Shown here: piece after piece, positions 36,547-44,683 of the stretch | Layout of the letters: the number at the start of each line of letters is the position of its first letter | Position numbering within the stretch: the stretch's first letter is position 1 | Assembly: GCA_002749065.1 (NCBI GenBank) | Contig: PDTX01000003.1 | Location: 209,685 to 270,935 of the forward strand | Reading direction: 5' to 3' | Length of the DNA: 61,251 bases | DNA from: Bacteroidia bacterium | Lineage (GTDB): Bacteria; Bacteroidota; Bacteroidia; Bacteroidales; CAJPTX01 | The notes under the pieces: model-generated | Seen by the model: the letters and a program-made list of their open reading frames with translations, nothing else | What the model was told of the DNA's origin: nothing | Databases searched by the model: none | Program-made: the position numbers and the translations under genes

Positions 36547-37560
36547 CTAGTCCCGCGACGACTTCCTACCAGCCTCCACCTCCCGCTGGAATTTCTCGAA
36601 ATCAGAATCTATGCGTTGCCGGGGGTTGAAGAGGTCATACTCCGCGTGGGCCTTCCGCACCGCCTCCTCGTGCGAGATACTCCCCCTGTCCGGCAGCACC
36701 TGGTAGCGACGGAAGCGGATGAACTCGTCGACGGCCTCGGCGAACTGCCCCATGGTGAAGCTGTTCTCCCGCTCGATCAGGTCCTCAATGTAATCGAAAA
36801 AGCCCGACACGGAGCGTTCCAGACGGCGTATCTCATCCACGCTGAGGTAGTTCTTCGCGATGCTCACGTCCGACCTGAGTATCCGCCCATCCGGCGCGTT
36901 CTTCCACGTCTGCAGCCCCATGTGCTCCCGGGTATGGTCGGCGTGCGAGTAGACGATTTCCGCGGCCGTCTTCCCCATAATGGCGTAGTGAAAACGGTTC
37001 TGCACCATGGCGAAGAAATGCCTCGCCTGCTGGCTCGCGGAGTCATAATCGGTGCTACACTCCGCGAATATATCGGTGATCTGCAACCAGATACGCCGCT
37101 CGCTCGCCCGGATGGAGCGCACCCTGTCGAGCAGCTCACGGAAGTAATCCTGCCCGAATGTCGCCGTGCCCTGCTTGAGGCGCTCATCATCCATGGCGAA
37201 ACCCTTGATGATGTACTCCCGCAGCACCCCCGTAGCCCACTGCCGGAAGTGCGTCGCCCGGCGCGAATTCACCCTATAGCCCACCGAGATGATGGCGTCG
37301 AGGTTGTAGAACTTCGTCTGGCTCACCTGCTTCCTTCCAGCCATAGCCCCATGCTGACTGGTTGTTTCCAAAATGGAAACAACCACTTCCTCAAGCAGCT
37401 CACCCTCCTGAAATATATTCTTTAGATGCTTGCTTATCGCCGCTTTCTGCACCCCAAACAGCTCCCCCATAGCCTTCTGCGTCAGCCATATCGTCTCGTC
37501 CTTCACCGTGGCCTGCACCGTGCCCTCCCCCTCGGGCATGTTGTACAGGATGAATTGCAT
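36547..37560 (-). CDS. RhuM-family protein (virulence-associated), function unknown
   Basis: A 337-residue cytosolic protein of the RhuM family, named after a Salmonella pathogenicity-island protein. Diagnostic blocks are TIWLTQKAMGELFGVQKAAISKHLKNIF, an N-terminal HTH-like unit (residues about 22-50), FYNLDAIISVGYRVNSRRATHFRQWATGVLREYIIKGF, and a C-terminal Fic/DOC-like all-helical part. I use the second ATG (MQFILYNMPEGEGT) as start; another ATG lies 12 bases upstream. RhuM genes occur singly in accessory DNA, sometimes near restriction systems. Its ATG lies 37 bases from a TACCTTTG box divergent from the glycosyltransferase gene. Confidence 0.87.
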   Translation of the reverse strand: MQFILYNMPEGEGTVQATVKDETIWLTQKAMGELFGVQKAAISKHLKNIFQEGELLEEVVVSILETTSQHGAMAGRKQVSQTKFYNLDAIISVGYRVNSRRATHFRQWATGVLREYIIKGFAMDDERLKQGTATFGQDYFRELLDRVRSIRASERRIWLQITDIFAECSTDYDSASQQARHFFAMVQNRFHYAIMGKTAAEIVYSHADHTREHMGLQTWKNAPDGRILRSDVSIAKNYLSVDEIRRLERSVSGFFDYIEDLIERENSFTMGQFAEAVDEFIRFRRYQVLPDRGSISHEEAVRKAHAEYDLFNPRQRIDSDFEKFQREVEAGRKSSRD

Positions 37561-37596
37561 AGCCCTATCCATACACCTATCCGATTACGTGTAGGG

Positions 37597-37651
37597 CAAA
37601 GGTACGGAGAATTGGGCATACGCACACTTTCCCCCCCTTTGCCTACCTTTG
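37597..37651. promoter_or_regulatory. Divergent promoter boxes between RhuM-like and glycosyltransferase genes
   Basis: TACCTTTG on the minus strand (37597-37604) and TACCTTTG on the plus strand (37644-37651) point away from each other, each about 37 bases from its ATG. Neither has a clear -33. Their repeat of the same octamer suggests both genes use the housekeeping sigma factor. Confidence 0.5.
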
Positions 37652-37687
37652 CCCCACGGTATCACCATCACCCCAAAGCATCACCCC

Positions 37688-39001
37688 ATGCCCGAGACCA
37701 AGCGACTCCTGCTGCTCACCTACTACTGGCCCCCGGCCGCCGGGGCGGGCGTGCAGCGCTGGCTCAAGATGGTCAAGTACCTCACCGACCTGGGATGGCA
37801 ATGCACCATCTACTGCCCCTCCAACGCCCCCTACGCCCAGCGGGATGAGTCCCTCGCCCGCGACCTACCCCCGGGCGTGCGCACCATCGGCACACACGCG
37901 CTGGATGCCGGCCACCTCCTGGCCCAGAGCGGGATTGGCGGCCGGAAGGGAGGCCACGCCCCCGTGGACAGCGGCTCGGTCAAGTCCCAGCGGGGCGTGG
38001 TGAAGTGGCTGCGCGCCAACCTCTTCATCCCCGATGCCAAGATGCTCTGGATTGCCCCCTCGGCCCGCTACCTCCGCCGCTGGCTCATGGACAACCCGCA
38101 GGACCTCCTCATATCCACCGGCCCGCCCCACACCATGCACCTCATCGCCCGCCGCCTCAAGCGCAGCACCGGCATACCCTGGCTGGCCGACTTCCGCGAC
38201 CCCTGGGTCAACATCGACTACATGCACCACCTCCCCCTCACCGCGTGGGCGAGGCGCGCACACGAACGTCAGGAACGCTCCGTGCTGCTGGAGGCCGATG
38301 CCGTCACCGTGGTAACCCCCGGCTGGCTGGCCGACTACCAGGCCATACGCCCCCACGGTATCCACCTCGTACCCAACGGATACGACCCGGCCGACTTCGA
38401 GCACCTGCTCCCCTACCGCCCCACCCTACCCCTCACCCTCCTGCACATCGGCCAGCTGAACGCCGACAGGAACCCCCACACCCTCTGGGAGGCGCTAGCC
38501 CTCCTCCACGCGCAGGGGCGCATATCCACCGAGCTCCTCCGGGTCAGGCTCATCGGCGCGGTCGACGAGAGCATAAAGCGCGAAGCGGAGCAGCGGGGCA
38601 TCGCCGCCTACCTGGACCACCAGCCCCCCCTACCCCACAGCGCCGTGCCCCAGGAGCTGAGGAGCTCGGGCGCGCTGCTCCTGGCCATCAACGACACGCC
38701 CACGGCCAAATCCATCCTCACCGGCAAGGTCTACGAGTACCTGGCGGCCGGTCGGCCCATCATCTGCCTCGGGCCGAAGGACGGGAGCGCCGCCCACCTA
38801 CTGGAGGAAACCCGCTCCGGCCACACCTTCGGCCGGGACGATGCGCAGCGGCTCGCGCAGCACCTCCTCGACCTCCTAGCCCAGCTACGGGGGGGCAGGC
38901 TCGAGGTGGAGCAAAGGGGCGTGGAGCTGTACTCCCGCGCGAGCCAGGCCGCCGATATCGCCACCATCGCCAGCGCCATATCCGCTACGGATGCACGCTA
39001 G
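37688..39001 (+). CDS. Glycosyltransferase, GT4-like (GT-B fold)
   Basis: A 437-residue glycosyltransferase. The start at MPETKRLLLLTYYWPPAAGAGVQR is set by the -7 box upstream; the in-frame ATG 39 bases earlier overlaps it. The N-terminal YYWPPAAGAGVQRW is the acceptor-side motif of GT4 proteins, and the C-terminal half carries LHIGQLNADRNP and KVYEYLAAGRPIICLG (the E-x7-E/E-Y-L-A-A-G segment, about 330). These enzymes build capsule, O-antigen or glycolipid. No further polysaccharide genes are in the window, so the acceptor cannot be named. No signal peptide or membrane segment is visible. Confidence 0.88.
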   Translation: MPETKRLLLLTYYWPPAAGAGVQRWLKMVKYLTDLGWQCTIYCPSNAPYAQRDESLARDLPPGVRTIGTHALDAGHLLAQSGIGGRKGGHAPVDSGSVKSQRGVVKWLRANLFIPDAKMLWIAPSARYLRRWLMDNPQDLLISTGPPHTMHLIARRLKRSTGIPWLADFRDPWVNIDYMHHLPLTAWARRAHERQERSVLLEADAVTVVTPGWLADYQAIRPHGIHLVPNGYDPADFEHLLPYRPTLPLTLLHIGQLNADRNPHTLWEALALLHAQGRISTELLRVRLIGAVDESIKREAEQRGIAAYLDHQPPLPHSAVPQELRSSGALLLAINDTPTAKSILTGKVYEYLAAGRPIICLGPKDGSAAHLLEETRSGHTFGRDDAQRLAQHLLDLLAQLRGGRLEVEQRGVELYSRASQAADIATIASAISATDAR

Positions 39002-39033
39002 CGAATGGCACGAACCCGAAGACCATCGACGGC

Positions 39034-39978
39034 CTACCTGGCCAGCAGGGCGCGGAGACGGTGAAAGGTCCGCTGCAGCACCATCAGCGAGGCGATGATG
39101 AAGAGCATACCCAGGAGGGCCACCCAGGTGGGGTGCTCGTCGGGCATCATGATCCACGCGAGGATGGCACCCACCAGGGGGATGAGGAACTTCCACATGT
39201 TGAGGGTGGAGACCTCCACGTCGGGGCGCTGTAGCAGGTTGAACCACAGGCTGAAGCCCCCGGCCGAGATGGTGCATAGGATGGCCAGCGAGACGTAGAA
39301 CGGGGTCGCGGTGGGCAGGGGGTGTATGCCCTCCACCGCCCAGCCCACCAGCAGCAGGGCAAGGCCGCCGAAGATGAGCGAGAGGGAGCTGATGACCGTG
39401 GAGGGGGTGTGCGTAGATTCGCGCTTCACCCAGATGTCGCCGAAGGCCGTGATGAGGTTGTTGGTCAGCGATAGGAGGATGCCGAGGACGGCCCACTCCC
39501 CCACCGCGCCGAGGTCCCTCCGCCCGAGGGTCAGGACGATGACCCCCAGCGCGCCACCGATGAGGGCAACAATCTTGCGGGGGGTGAGCCTATCATCGGG
39601 CTGCATGAAGTGGGCCACCAGGGCGATGATGATAGGGCCCGCACCACCGAGGATGGCGGCCATGGCGGCGGGGATGAACATGAGGCTCATGTAGAAGCAG
39701 GCGTACTTCATGCCAATCTGGAAGACCCCGAGGGTGAGCATCTGCCCCGGGCGATGGGTGAGATGCCGAAGGAAGCTACGGGGCGACGTAGCCCCAGTGC
39801 CCCGGTAGGCGAGCGGGAGGATGAGCAGCCCGGCGATGGTGAAGCGTATGCCCGCGAACTGGAGCGGCGGGAGGTACTGCACCCCAATCTTGATGAAGAC
39901 GAATGCCCCGGACCAGAGCACGCAGGCGACAATGGCACCAACGGCCGGGAGGCGAAGGAAGTTCCGTAGGCTCTGCAT
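39034..39978 (-). CDS. EamA/DMT-family transporter
   Basis: An inner-membrane transporter of 314 residues with ten predicted hydrophobic segments and the two EamA repeats (WSGAFVFIKIGVQYLPPLQFAGIRF in the first; LSLTNNLITAFGDIWVKR in the second). Family members export amino acids, metabolites or drugs. The dusB stop... start spacing is small: the gene begins 6 bases after the dusB stop on the same strand, so they are an operon. The substrate is unknown. Confidence 0.9.
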   Translation of the reverse strand: MQSLRNFLRLPAVGAIVACVLWSGAFVFIKIGVQYLPPLQFAGIRFTIAGLLILPLAYRGTGATSPRSFLRHLTHRPGQMLTLGVFQIGMKYACFYMSLMFIPAAMAAILGGAGPIIIALVAHFMQPDDRLTPRKIVALIGGALGVIVLTLGRRDLGAVGEWAVLGILLSLTNNLITAFGDIWVKRESTHTPSTVISSLSLIFGGLALLLVGWAVEGIHPLPTATPFYVSLAILCTISAGGFSLWFNLLQRPDVEVSTLNMWKFLIPLVGAILAWIMMPDEHPTWVALLGMLFIIASLMVLQRTFHRLRALLAR

Positions 39979-39983
39979 GGCCG

Positions 39984-41042
39984 CTAGCTATCCCAGGGGG
40001 TGTATGGCGCGCCCGCATCTGGCTGCCACCCGCGGTAGCGCTGCAGGACGGTGTCCAGGAGCTGGTGGAGGCGGGCGGGCTCCCGCTCGGTCAGGAGCTG
40101 GAGGCGCAGCTCCTTGAAGTGGGGCAAGCCCTTGAAGTAGCAGGCCAGGTGGCGACGTATCTCAAATATGCCGCGCAGCTCGCCCTTCGCGGCGACGGAG
40201 AGCTCGAGATGCTCGTGGGCCACAGCAACCCGCTCCTCGATGGGGAGCGGGGTGGGCTGCTCGCCCGTCAGGAGGAAGTGCTTGATGTCCCGGAATATCC
40301 ACGGCATACCGTAGGAGGCGCGCCCAATCATGACCCCGTCCACCCGATGCACGTGGAAGGCTCGGTGGGCATCCTCCGGGCTGCGGATGTCGCCGTTGCC
40401 TATGATGGGGATGCGCATGCGGGGGTTGGCCCGCACCCGGGCGATGGGTCCCCAGTCGGCCTGGCCGGTGTAGAGCTGGGCCCGGGTCCGTCCGTGGATG
40501 GTCAGCGCGGCAATTCCGGCATCCTGCAGCTGCCCGGCCAGCTCCTCAATGATGATGGAGTTCGCGTCCCACCCGAGGCGCGTCTTGACGGTGACGGGGC
40601 GCGAGACCTCGGCCACCACCGCCCGGACCATCTGAAGCATCAGGGGCACATTCCGCAGCATGCCCGCCCCGGCGCCGCGCCCGGCAATCTTCTTGACGGG
40701 GCAACCGAAGTTGAGGTCGATGTAGTTCGGCGCGGCCGCATCGGCCAGCTTCGCCGCCGCCACCATGCTCTCGAGGTGCTGCCCGTAAATCTGTATGCCC
40801 ACGGGCCTCTCCTCCTCGAGCACCCGCAGCTTGGCCAAGGAGGCGGGCACGCCCCGCGCGAGCGCATCGGAATTGACGAACTCAGTGCACACCACATCCG
40901 CGCCGAACTCCTTGCAGAGCCGACGGAAGGAGACATCGGTGACATCCTCCATCGGGGCCAGGAACAGGGGGTACTGCCCCGGCGCGAGGAATGGAAGGTT
41001 CGTCACCGGCTGCTGCGCAGCGCACATGGGGTCTGTGGCCAT
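39984..41042 (-). CDS. dusB: tRNA-dihydrouridine synthase DusB
   Basis: A flavoprotein that reduces uridines in the D-loop of tRNA. The 352-residue protein starts MATDPMCAAQQP; an alternative ATG is 15 bases further in (MCAAQQ). The TIM-barrel start FLAPMEDVTDVSFRRL, the catalytic cysteine in NFGCPVKKIAGRGAGAGML (about 121), KTRLGWD, HGRTRAQLYTGQADW and NGDIRSPEDA are all present. The upstream open frame to 41483 is a shadow of the YgjP-like gene. It lies between the YgjP-like protease and the EamA transporter, all on the minus strand. Confidence 0.93.
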   Translation of the reverse strand: MATDPMCAAQQPVTNLPFLAPGQYPLFLAPMEDVTDVSFRRLCKEFGADVVCTEFVNSDALARGVPASLAKLRVLEEERPVGIQIYGQHLESMVAAAKLADAAAPNYIDLNFGCPVKKIAGRGAGAGMLRNVPLMLQMVRAVVAEVSRPVTVKTRLGWDANSIIIEELAGQLQDAGIAALTIHGRTRAQLYTGQADWGPIARVRANPRMRIPIIGNGDIRSPEDAHRAFHVHRVDGVMIGRASYGMPWIFRDIKHFLLTGEQPTPLPIEERVAVAHEHLELSVAAKGELRGIFEIRRHLACYFKGLPHFKELRLQLLTEREPARLHQLLDTVLQRYRGWQPDAGAPYTPWDS

Positions 41043-41068
41043 TGTCCCGCAGTGGTATAAGCTGGCAA

Positions 41069-41812
41069 TTAGAAGATACGGGGGATATTGGGCTCCTGCT
41101 GGTGGGTACGGTTGTGGACAAGTAGGGCATCCTCGCCGAGGTACTGGCTGAGGAGGGCCCAGAAGGCAGGCCCATGGTCGAGGTGCGTGAGGTGGGCCAG
41201 CTCGTGGAGGACGGTGTAGCGCAAGGCCTCCGGGCTGCAGAGGGCGAGGTAGAGCGAGAAGTTGAGGTTGCCCTTGGAGGAGCACGAGCCCCATCGGGAC
41301 TCCATGTCCTTTATGCGCACATGGCCGTAGCGCTGCTCTAGGCCCAGCCGCCGGGCCTCCTGCTCCACGAGCGGTGGGATAATCCGGCCGGCCTCGTAGC
41401 GGGCCACGGACTTCAGCACCCTGAAGGCGTAGCGCTGCACGGGGTACGAATTGATGGGAAGACCCACGGGAACGAAGATGCACACCCCGCCGTGGGTCTG
41501 CGTCGTCTCGAGAAGCGTACCCTGGCTGGGGCGAAAGCGAAGGATCGTGGAGTGAACGCGATGCCCGTCGAGCAGGGGGTTGGCAATCGGGTTTTCGACT
41601 ATACGCTTAGCCTGCAGGTAGAGGTCCGTTTTCTCGACGAACTCCCTGACCTTCTCAATCTTAGCTCCGTACGGATACGTAACGGTCAGAGGTGAGAAGA
41701 TGGAGCGCGTGAGCCGTATGCCCGAGACCCTCCGCTTGGCGATGAGCTCTATGTCCACCCCGCCCCATTCTGCCATCTCACGGTGGGCCATAGTGCCGAT
41801 CTGCTCGCTCAT
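41069..41812 (-). CDS. YgjP/DUF45-family metallopeptidase
   Basis: A 247-residue protein of the M48-like DUF45 family. The zinc site is HELAHLTHLDHGPAFW (HExxH plus a third histidine, about 208-218), preceded by SRWGSCSSKGNLNFSLYLALC, the conserved DUF45 block. No signal peptide or membrane segment, so it is cytoplasmic. Relatives are often linked to restriction or repair genes; here it leads the dusB / EamA group with a 26-base gap. The proteolytic target is unknown. Several in-frame ATG codons exist in the first 40 residues, so the true N-terminus is uncertain. Confidence 0.87.
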   Translation of the reverse strand: MSEQIGTMAHREMAEWGGVDIELIAKRRVSGIRLTRSIFSPLTVTYPYGAKIEKVREFVEKTDLYLQAKRIVENPIANPLLDGHRVHSTILRFRPSQGTLLETTQTHGGVCIFVPVGLPINSYPVQRYAFRVLKSVARYEAGRIIPPLVEQEARRLGLEQRYGHVRIKDMESRWGSCSSKGNLNFSLYLALCSPEALRYTVLHELAHLTHLDHGPAFWALLSQYLGEDALLVHNRTHQQEPNIPRIF

Positions 41813-41869
41813 ACTGCACGGGGGTTAGGGGGACGAGAAGAGCAGATGCTCAGGTAGGTTTGCGCACGG

Positions 41870-43237
41870 CTACTGCTGGAGTATCCAGGCGTTGGGGTAT
41901 TTGGTACGAACCCGGGAAAGCGCCCGTACCGCCTCACCCCGGCTGGGGAAAGAGCCAACGACCACAGCATGCATACCATCTGGACGGATAAGCTGCTGGG
42001 CATTAAAGCCCTCGCTGACCAGGTTCTCCATGTGCTTCTCTGCGTACTCCACATTCTGGAAGCTCCCGAAGATGATGTGGTAGATGTTGGTGCTTGACGG
42101 GCTGGGGTACTTCTCCACCTGGCCATACTGCTCATCAGCCCCCTGCCCCTCCTGGCCGTACTCCTCGGTCTGCGCATAGTCCTCCTGCGCCGTCTGAGGC
42201 TGGGGGCGGGGCGCAGGCTCGGGCTGGCTCGGCGGAGTGGGCTGGAGCTGGGGTTCTGACCCGGGGTCGAGCTGGTTGGCCTGCCGATTGTACTCCTGCT
42301 CCATCTCCGACACCTCTGCCGGCTCAGCCTGGGTTTGGGCCTGACCAGTGGCTTGCTGCGCATCGGGCTGCCCATTGCCAGTGGATACGACTTCCTTCTG
42401 GCCTAGTGTCAGAGCCAGAAGACCATCCTGCGAGAATATCTTGTGGAAGTAGAAGTAGTCGGCAATACCGTAGCCGGCACCAAGCAGCAGCAGGACGAGA
42501 ATGACAACCAGGACTGCACGCCCCCCCCCGCCGGAGCTGGTCTTCTCACCCTGGGCTGCGGCCTTCTTCTGGGGTTTATGCCTCTGCGGGGCGGGCTTGC
42601 CCTTGCCCTTAGGGGGCTGGGGCGCAGGCTTCTGCGGGGTTGCGGCCTCGGGTGTCTGGCCGGGTTTCGTGGCCGGGGTCGGGGTGGACGGCGTTGCGGG
42701 AGGGGGAGTTGCCGTCTGGCCCGGCGTTGGAGCCTTGGTCACGGGGGGCGCTGGGGGCGCAGCCGCCGGGGTGGGCTTTGGGGCTGGAGCCTCCGGCTTC
42801 GTGGCCGGGGGCGTAGCCGCCGGGGCGGGACTGGGAGCCGGCGCCTCGGTCTTGGTGACGGGGGGTGTCGCCGGGGCGGGCTGGGGAGCTGGCGTGGTGG
42901 CGGACACGGAGGCATCCGGATGGAATAGGATGGCCCCGGCGCTGTCTATCTTCAGCAGGCCAAGCTTCGGAATGGGACACTGCCCCCGCGTCTTCAGCTC
43001 ATTCTGCACGTAGGCCACCAGGGCCTTCACCTTCTCCTTGGCCTGCTCCGGGCCCAGCGCCTGCTTCTGGGCTATGGCATTCTGCAGGACCTTATCGTCG
43101 TACTTGAGGAAGGGGCTGAATACAACATTGTCCACCTGGAAACTGCCATTGTTTTCCTTCACCAGGAAGGCGCCTATCCCGGGCAGAATGAGGCGCGCAT
43201 TGTTGGCCAGTAAGCTGGCAATAAAAGAAAGATCCAT
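41870..43237 (-). CDS. HU-CCDC81 and SPOR domain membrane protein
   Basis: A 455-residue envelope protein found in Bacteroidetes. It begins MDLSFIASLLANNARLILPGIGAFLVKE, the bacterial HU-CCDC81 domain (residues 1-135, an HU-like DNA-binding fold variant), followed by a long proline- and alanine-rich linker (APAPKPTPAAAPP-like), one transmembrane segment (ALLVVILVLLLLGAGYGI, about 245), a low-complexity acidic part, and a C-terminal SPOR domain (YHIIFGSFQNVEYAEKHMENL to the end) that binds denuded peptidoglycan. The N-terminus is therefore cytoplasmic and the SPOR domain periplasmic. The frame extends upstream to 43525 without conserved sequence. It may link the nucleoid or cytoplasmic partners to the division-site wall. 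Confidence 0.88.
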   Translation of the reverse strand: MDLSFIASLLANNARLILPGIGAFLVKENNGSFQVDNVVFSPFLKYDDKVLQNAIAQKQALGPEQAKEKVKALVAYVQNELKTRGQCPIPKLGLLKIDSAGAILFHPDASVSATTPAPQPAPATPPVTKTEAPAPSPAPAATPPATKPEAPAPKPTPAAAPPAPPVTKAPTPGQTATPPPATPSTPTPATKPGQTPEAATPQKPAPQPPKGKGKPAPQRHKPQKKAAAQGEKTSSGGGGRAVLVVILVLLLLGAGYGIADYFYFHKIFSQDGLLALTLGQKEVVSTGNGQPDAQQATGQAQTQAEPAEVSEMEQEYNRQANQLDPGSEPQLQPTPPSQPEPAPRPQPQTAQEDYAQTEEYGQEGQGADEQYGQVEKYPSPSSTNIYHIIFGSFQNVEYAEKHMENLVSEGFNAQQLIRPDGMHAVVVGSFPSRGEAVRALSRVRTKYPNAWILQQ

Positions 43238-43584
43238 CCTTAGAGAAAGTGCTTTAGCATGAACTGTCAAGTGCAAAGGTAGTATTTTTTTGGTATCTTC
43301 CGCACTTCGCAGCTGAATAATATTACGACCGACCCCTAAAGAGTGACCAGTCGACAGGAGGGCTACACGTACATTGCTGTCCAGATGGGGAATTGCGTTC
43401 ACCAAAAGAAAAAAGCCCCAGAGGGGCAAAAGCTCTCGGGGGCGAAATTCACATGGCGAAGGGAGGGCGTACGGTGGGGGTAAGCGTGCATACGAGTGGC
43501 CAGAAGGCCACACCACGAGCCCCAACGCTTCGTGGGGGCGGGAATAGAGCCAGGTAAGCCCCGCGGATTACCCGGAAAACGCGC
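43238..43584 (-). other. 347-base gap with promoter box and folded sequence
   Basis: No supported gene. On the minus strand TACCTTTG (43274-43281) is the likely promoter of the SPOR protein gene. Nearer the lipoprotein stop there are two stems, GTGGCC-AGAA-GGCCAC (43496-43511) and CCACGA-GC with GC-T-TCGTGG (43513-43535), then the terminator at 43404-43427. This could be a structured 3' region or a small RNA. Confidence 0.4.
43404..43427 (-). terminator. Terminator after the lipoprotein gene at 43585
   Basis: On the minus strand GCCCC-TCT-GGGGC is followed by TTTTTTCTTTT. The stem is only 5 pairs but the U-tract is excellent. It lies 158 bases past the lipoprotein stop. Confidence 0.6.
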
Positions 43585-44232
43585 CTAGGTCTTGAGCACC
43601 GGGGGTTTGCTCAGGTAAACGAAGCGCCGCCTGACCGATACCCCGTTGCTCCACACCTCCTTCTTACAGGTTCTGAGTGCCTTTACAAAATCCTTGGCCT
43701 CCTCCCGCTGCACCCCTGTCTTGCTACGAACAAGCGCCTCGGTGTTGTAGATGTAATGGTCAATCAGACGATATAGCTGCTCATTGCTCGTATTCAGGGT
43801 CATACTCCTATCCCCGATTTCGTAGCTCCCCTCGGAGTAGTGCGTTTCGTAGGTCACTACCAGCTCATTGCGCTGCGCCGCCACTAGGGAGTAAAAAAAT
43901 GAGACTGCCGTTCCCGGCAGGTACTCACCGCCCTCCAGCAGCTGGGTGATGAAGAGCACCTGCCCACCCCGTAGAAAATTCCACACCTGCGGGGTGCTCA
44001 TCATGGTGCGCAGCACCATGAGGGCCCTATCGTCGCTGGGCGAGTAGATGCCGCCGCCCGGCCCGAGGAACTCCACCCCCTTCAGCTCCCAGCGGTTCTC
44101 CAGCCGGTCCTTGTAGCCGTCGTCCTTCACCTTCTTCTTGCAAGATATCCCCCCGAGGCTCAGGAGCAAAACGGCCACGCACAGGGGTATAGCCGACCTC
44201 CGGCAGACGCAAATCGACAGTAGTTTAACCAT
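43585..44232 (-). CDS. Lipoprotein of unknown function
   Basis: A 215-residue protein. I take the ATG for MVKLLSICVCRRSAIP; two more in-frame ATGs lie within 51 bases upstream. The signal peptide ends at lipobox GISC (Cys about 31), then KKKVKDDG. The mature part has an Arg/Glu mix with GGGIYSPSDDRALMVLRTMMSTPQVW and TYETHYSEGSYEIGDRSMTLN, resembling a lipocalin-like or DUF-type beta protein, but I do not recognise a family. A TACATTTG promoter box stands 49 bases upstream. It is divergent from the cyd operon. Confidence 0.78.
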   Translation of the reverse strand: MVKLLSICVCRRSAIPLCVAVLLLSLGGISCKKKVKDDGYKDRLENRWELKGVEFLGPGGGIYSPSDDRALMVLRTMMSTPQVWNFLRGGQVLFITQLLEGGEYLPGTAVSFFYSLVAAQRNELVVTYETHYSEGSYEIGDRSMTLNTSNEQLYRLIDHYIYNTEALVRSKTGVQREEAKDFVKALRTCKKEVWSNGVSVRRRFVYLSKPPVLKT

Positions 44233-44280
44233 ACTTCTCATCGTGTAGATGCGGCGGCCGAACGGCCAAATCCGCCGGGG

Positions 44281-44288
44281 CAAATGTA
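44281..44288 (-). promoter_or_regulatory. Candidate -7 box TACATTTG of the lipoprotein at 43585
   Basis: Exact TAnnTTTG match on the minus strand, 49 bases before the chosen ATG. The -33 is not clear. Confidence 0.45.
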
Positions 44289-44359
44289 GGCTTTTTCTCG
44301 CATTTCTTGGCTAGAACGATTATAATTTCATCAAGCTGGCCAGCGGCGAAGCGGCATTC

Positions 44360-44379
44360 CGAATATATGGTTATATTCG
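44360..44379. promoter_or_regulatory. Palindromic pair of -7 boxes in the cyd divergent region
   Basis: CGAATATA-TGGT-TATATTCG is a perfect inverted repeat. The right arm, TATATTCG, is a plus-strand -7 element 50 bases before the DUF4492 start. The left arm is the same box on the minus strand, pointing at the lipoprotein gene. It may be a bidirectional promoter or an operator for oxygen control. Confidence 0.5.
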
Positions 44380-44428
44380 CGTCGCGATCTTACTGCTATG
44401 GGTTCGCGCAGGAAAAAACTTCAGGATT

Positions 44429-44683
44429 ATGGCTAGAGAAGGCACCGTGGAACAAAACGGGGGGCGCCGCGGGGCGCTGGTGCGCGTGTTTTCCTTCTAC
44501 TACGAGGGATTCCGGGGCATGACCGTGGGGCGTACCCTGTGGCTGCTCATCCTCCTCAAGCTGGCCATCATGTTCCTGGTGCTGAAGGTCTTCTTCTTCC
44601 CGAACTTCCTGAATACGAACTTCTCGACGGACGCAGAGCGGTCAGACCATGTACTCAAGGAGCTAACCAAACAAAACAAGTGA
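44429..44683 (+). CDS. DUF4492 membrane protein, first gene of the cyd operon
   Basis: An 84-residue protein with one central membrane helix (LWLLILLKLAIMFLVLKVFFF, about 38-58), of the DUF4492 family that precedes cydA in Bacteroidetes and Epsilonproteobacteria. The stop codon TGA overlaps the cydA ATG (sequence TGATG), so translation is coupled. It probably assists assembly or function of the cytochrome bd oxidase, but its role has not been fixed to my knowledge. Confidence 0.87.
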   Translation: MAREGTVEQNGGRRGALVRVFSFYYEGFRGMTVGRTLWLLILLKLAIMFLVLKVFFFPNFLNTNFSTDAERSDHVLKELTKQNK

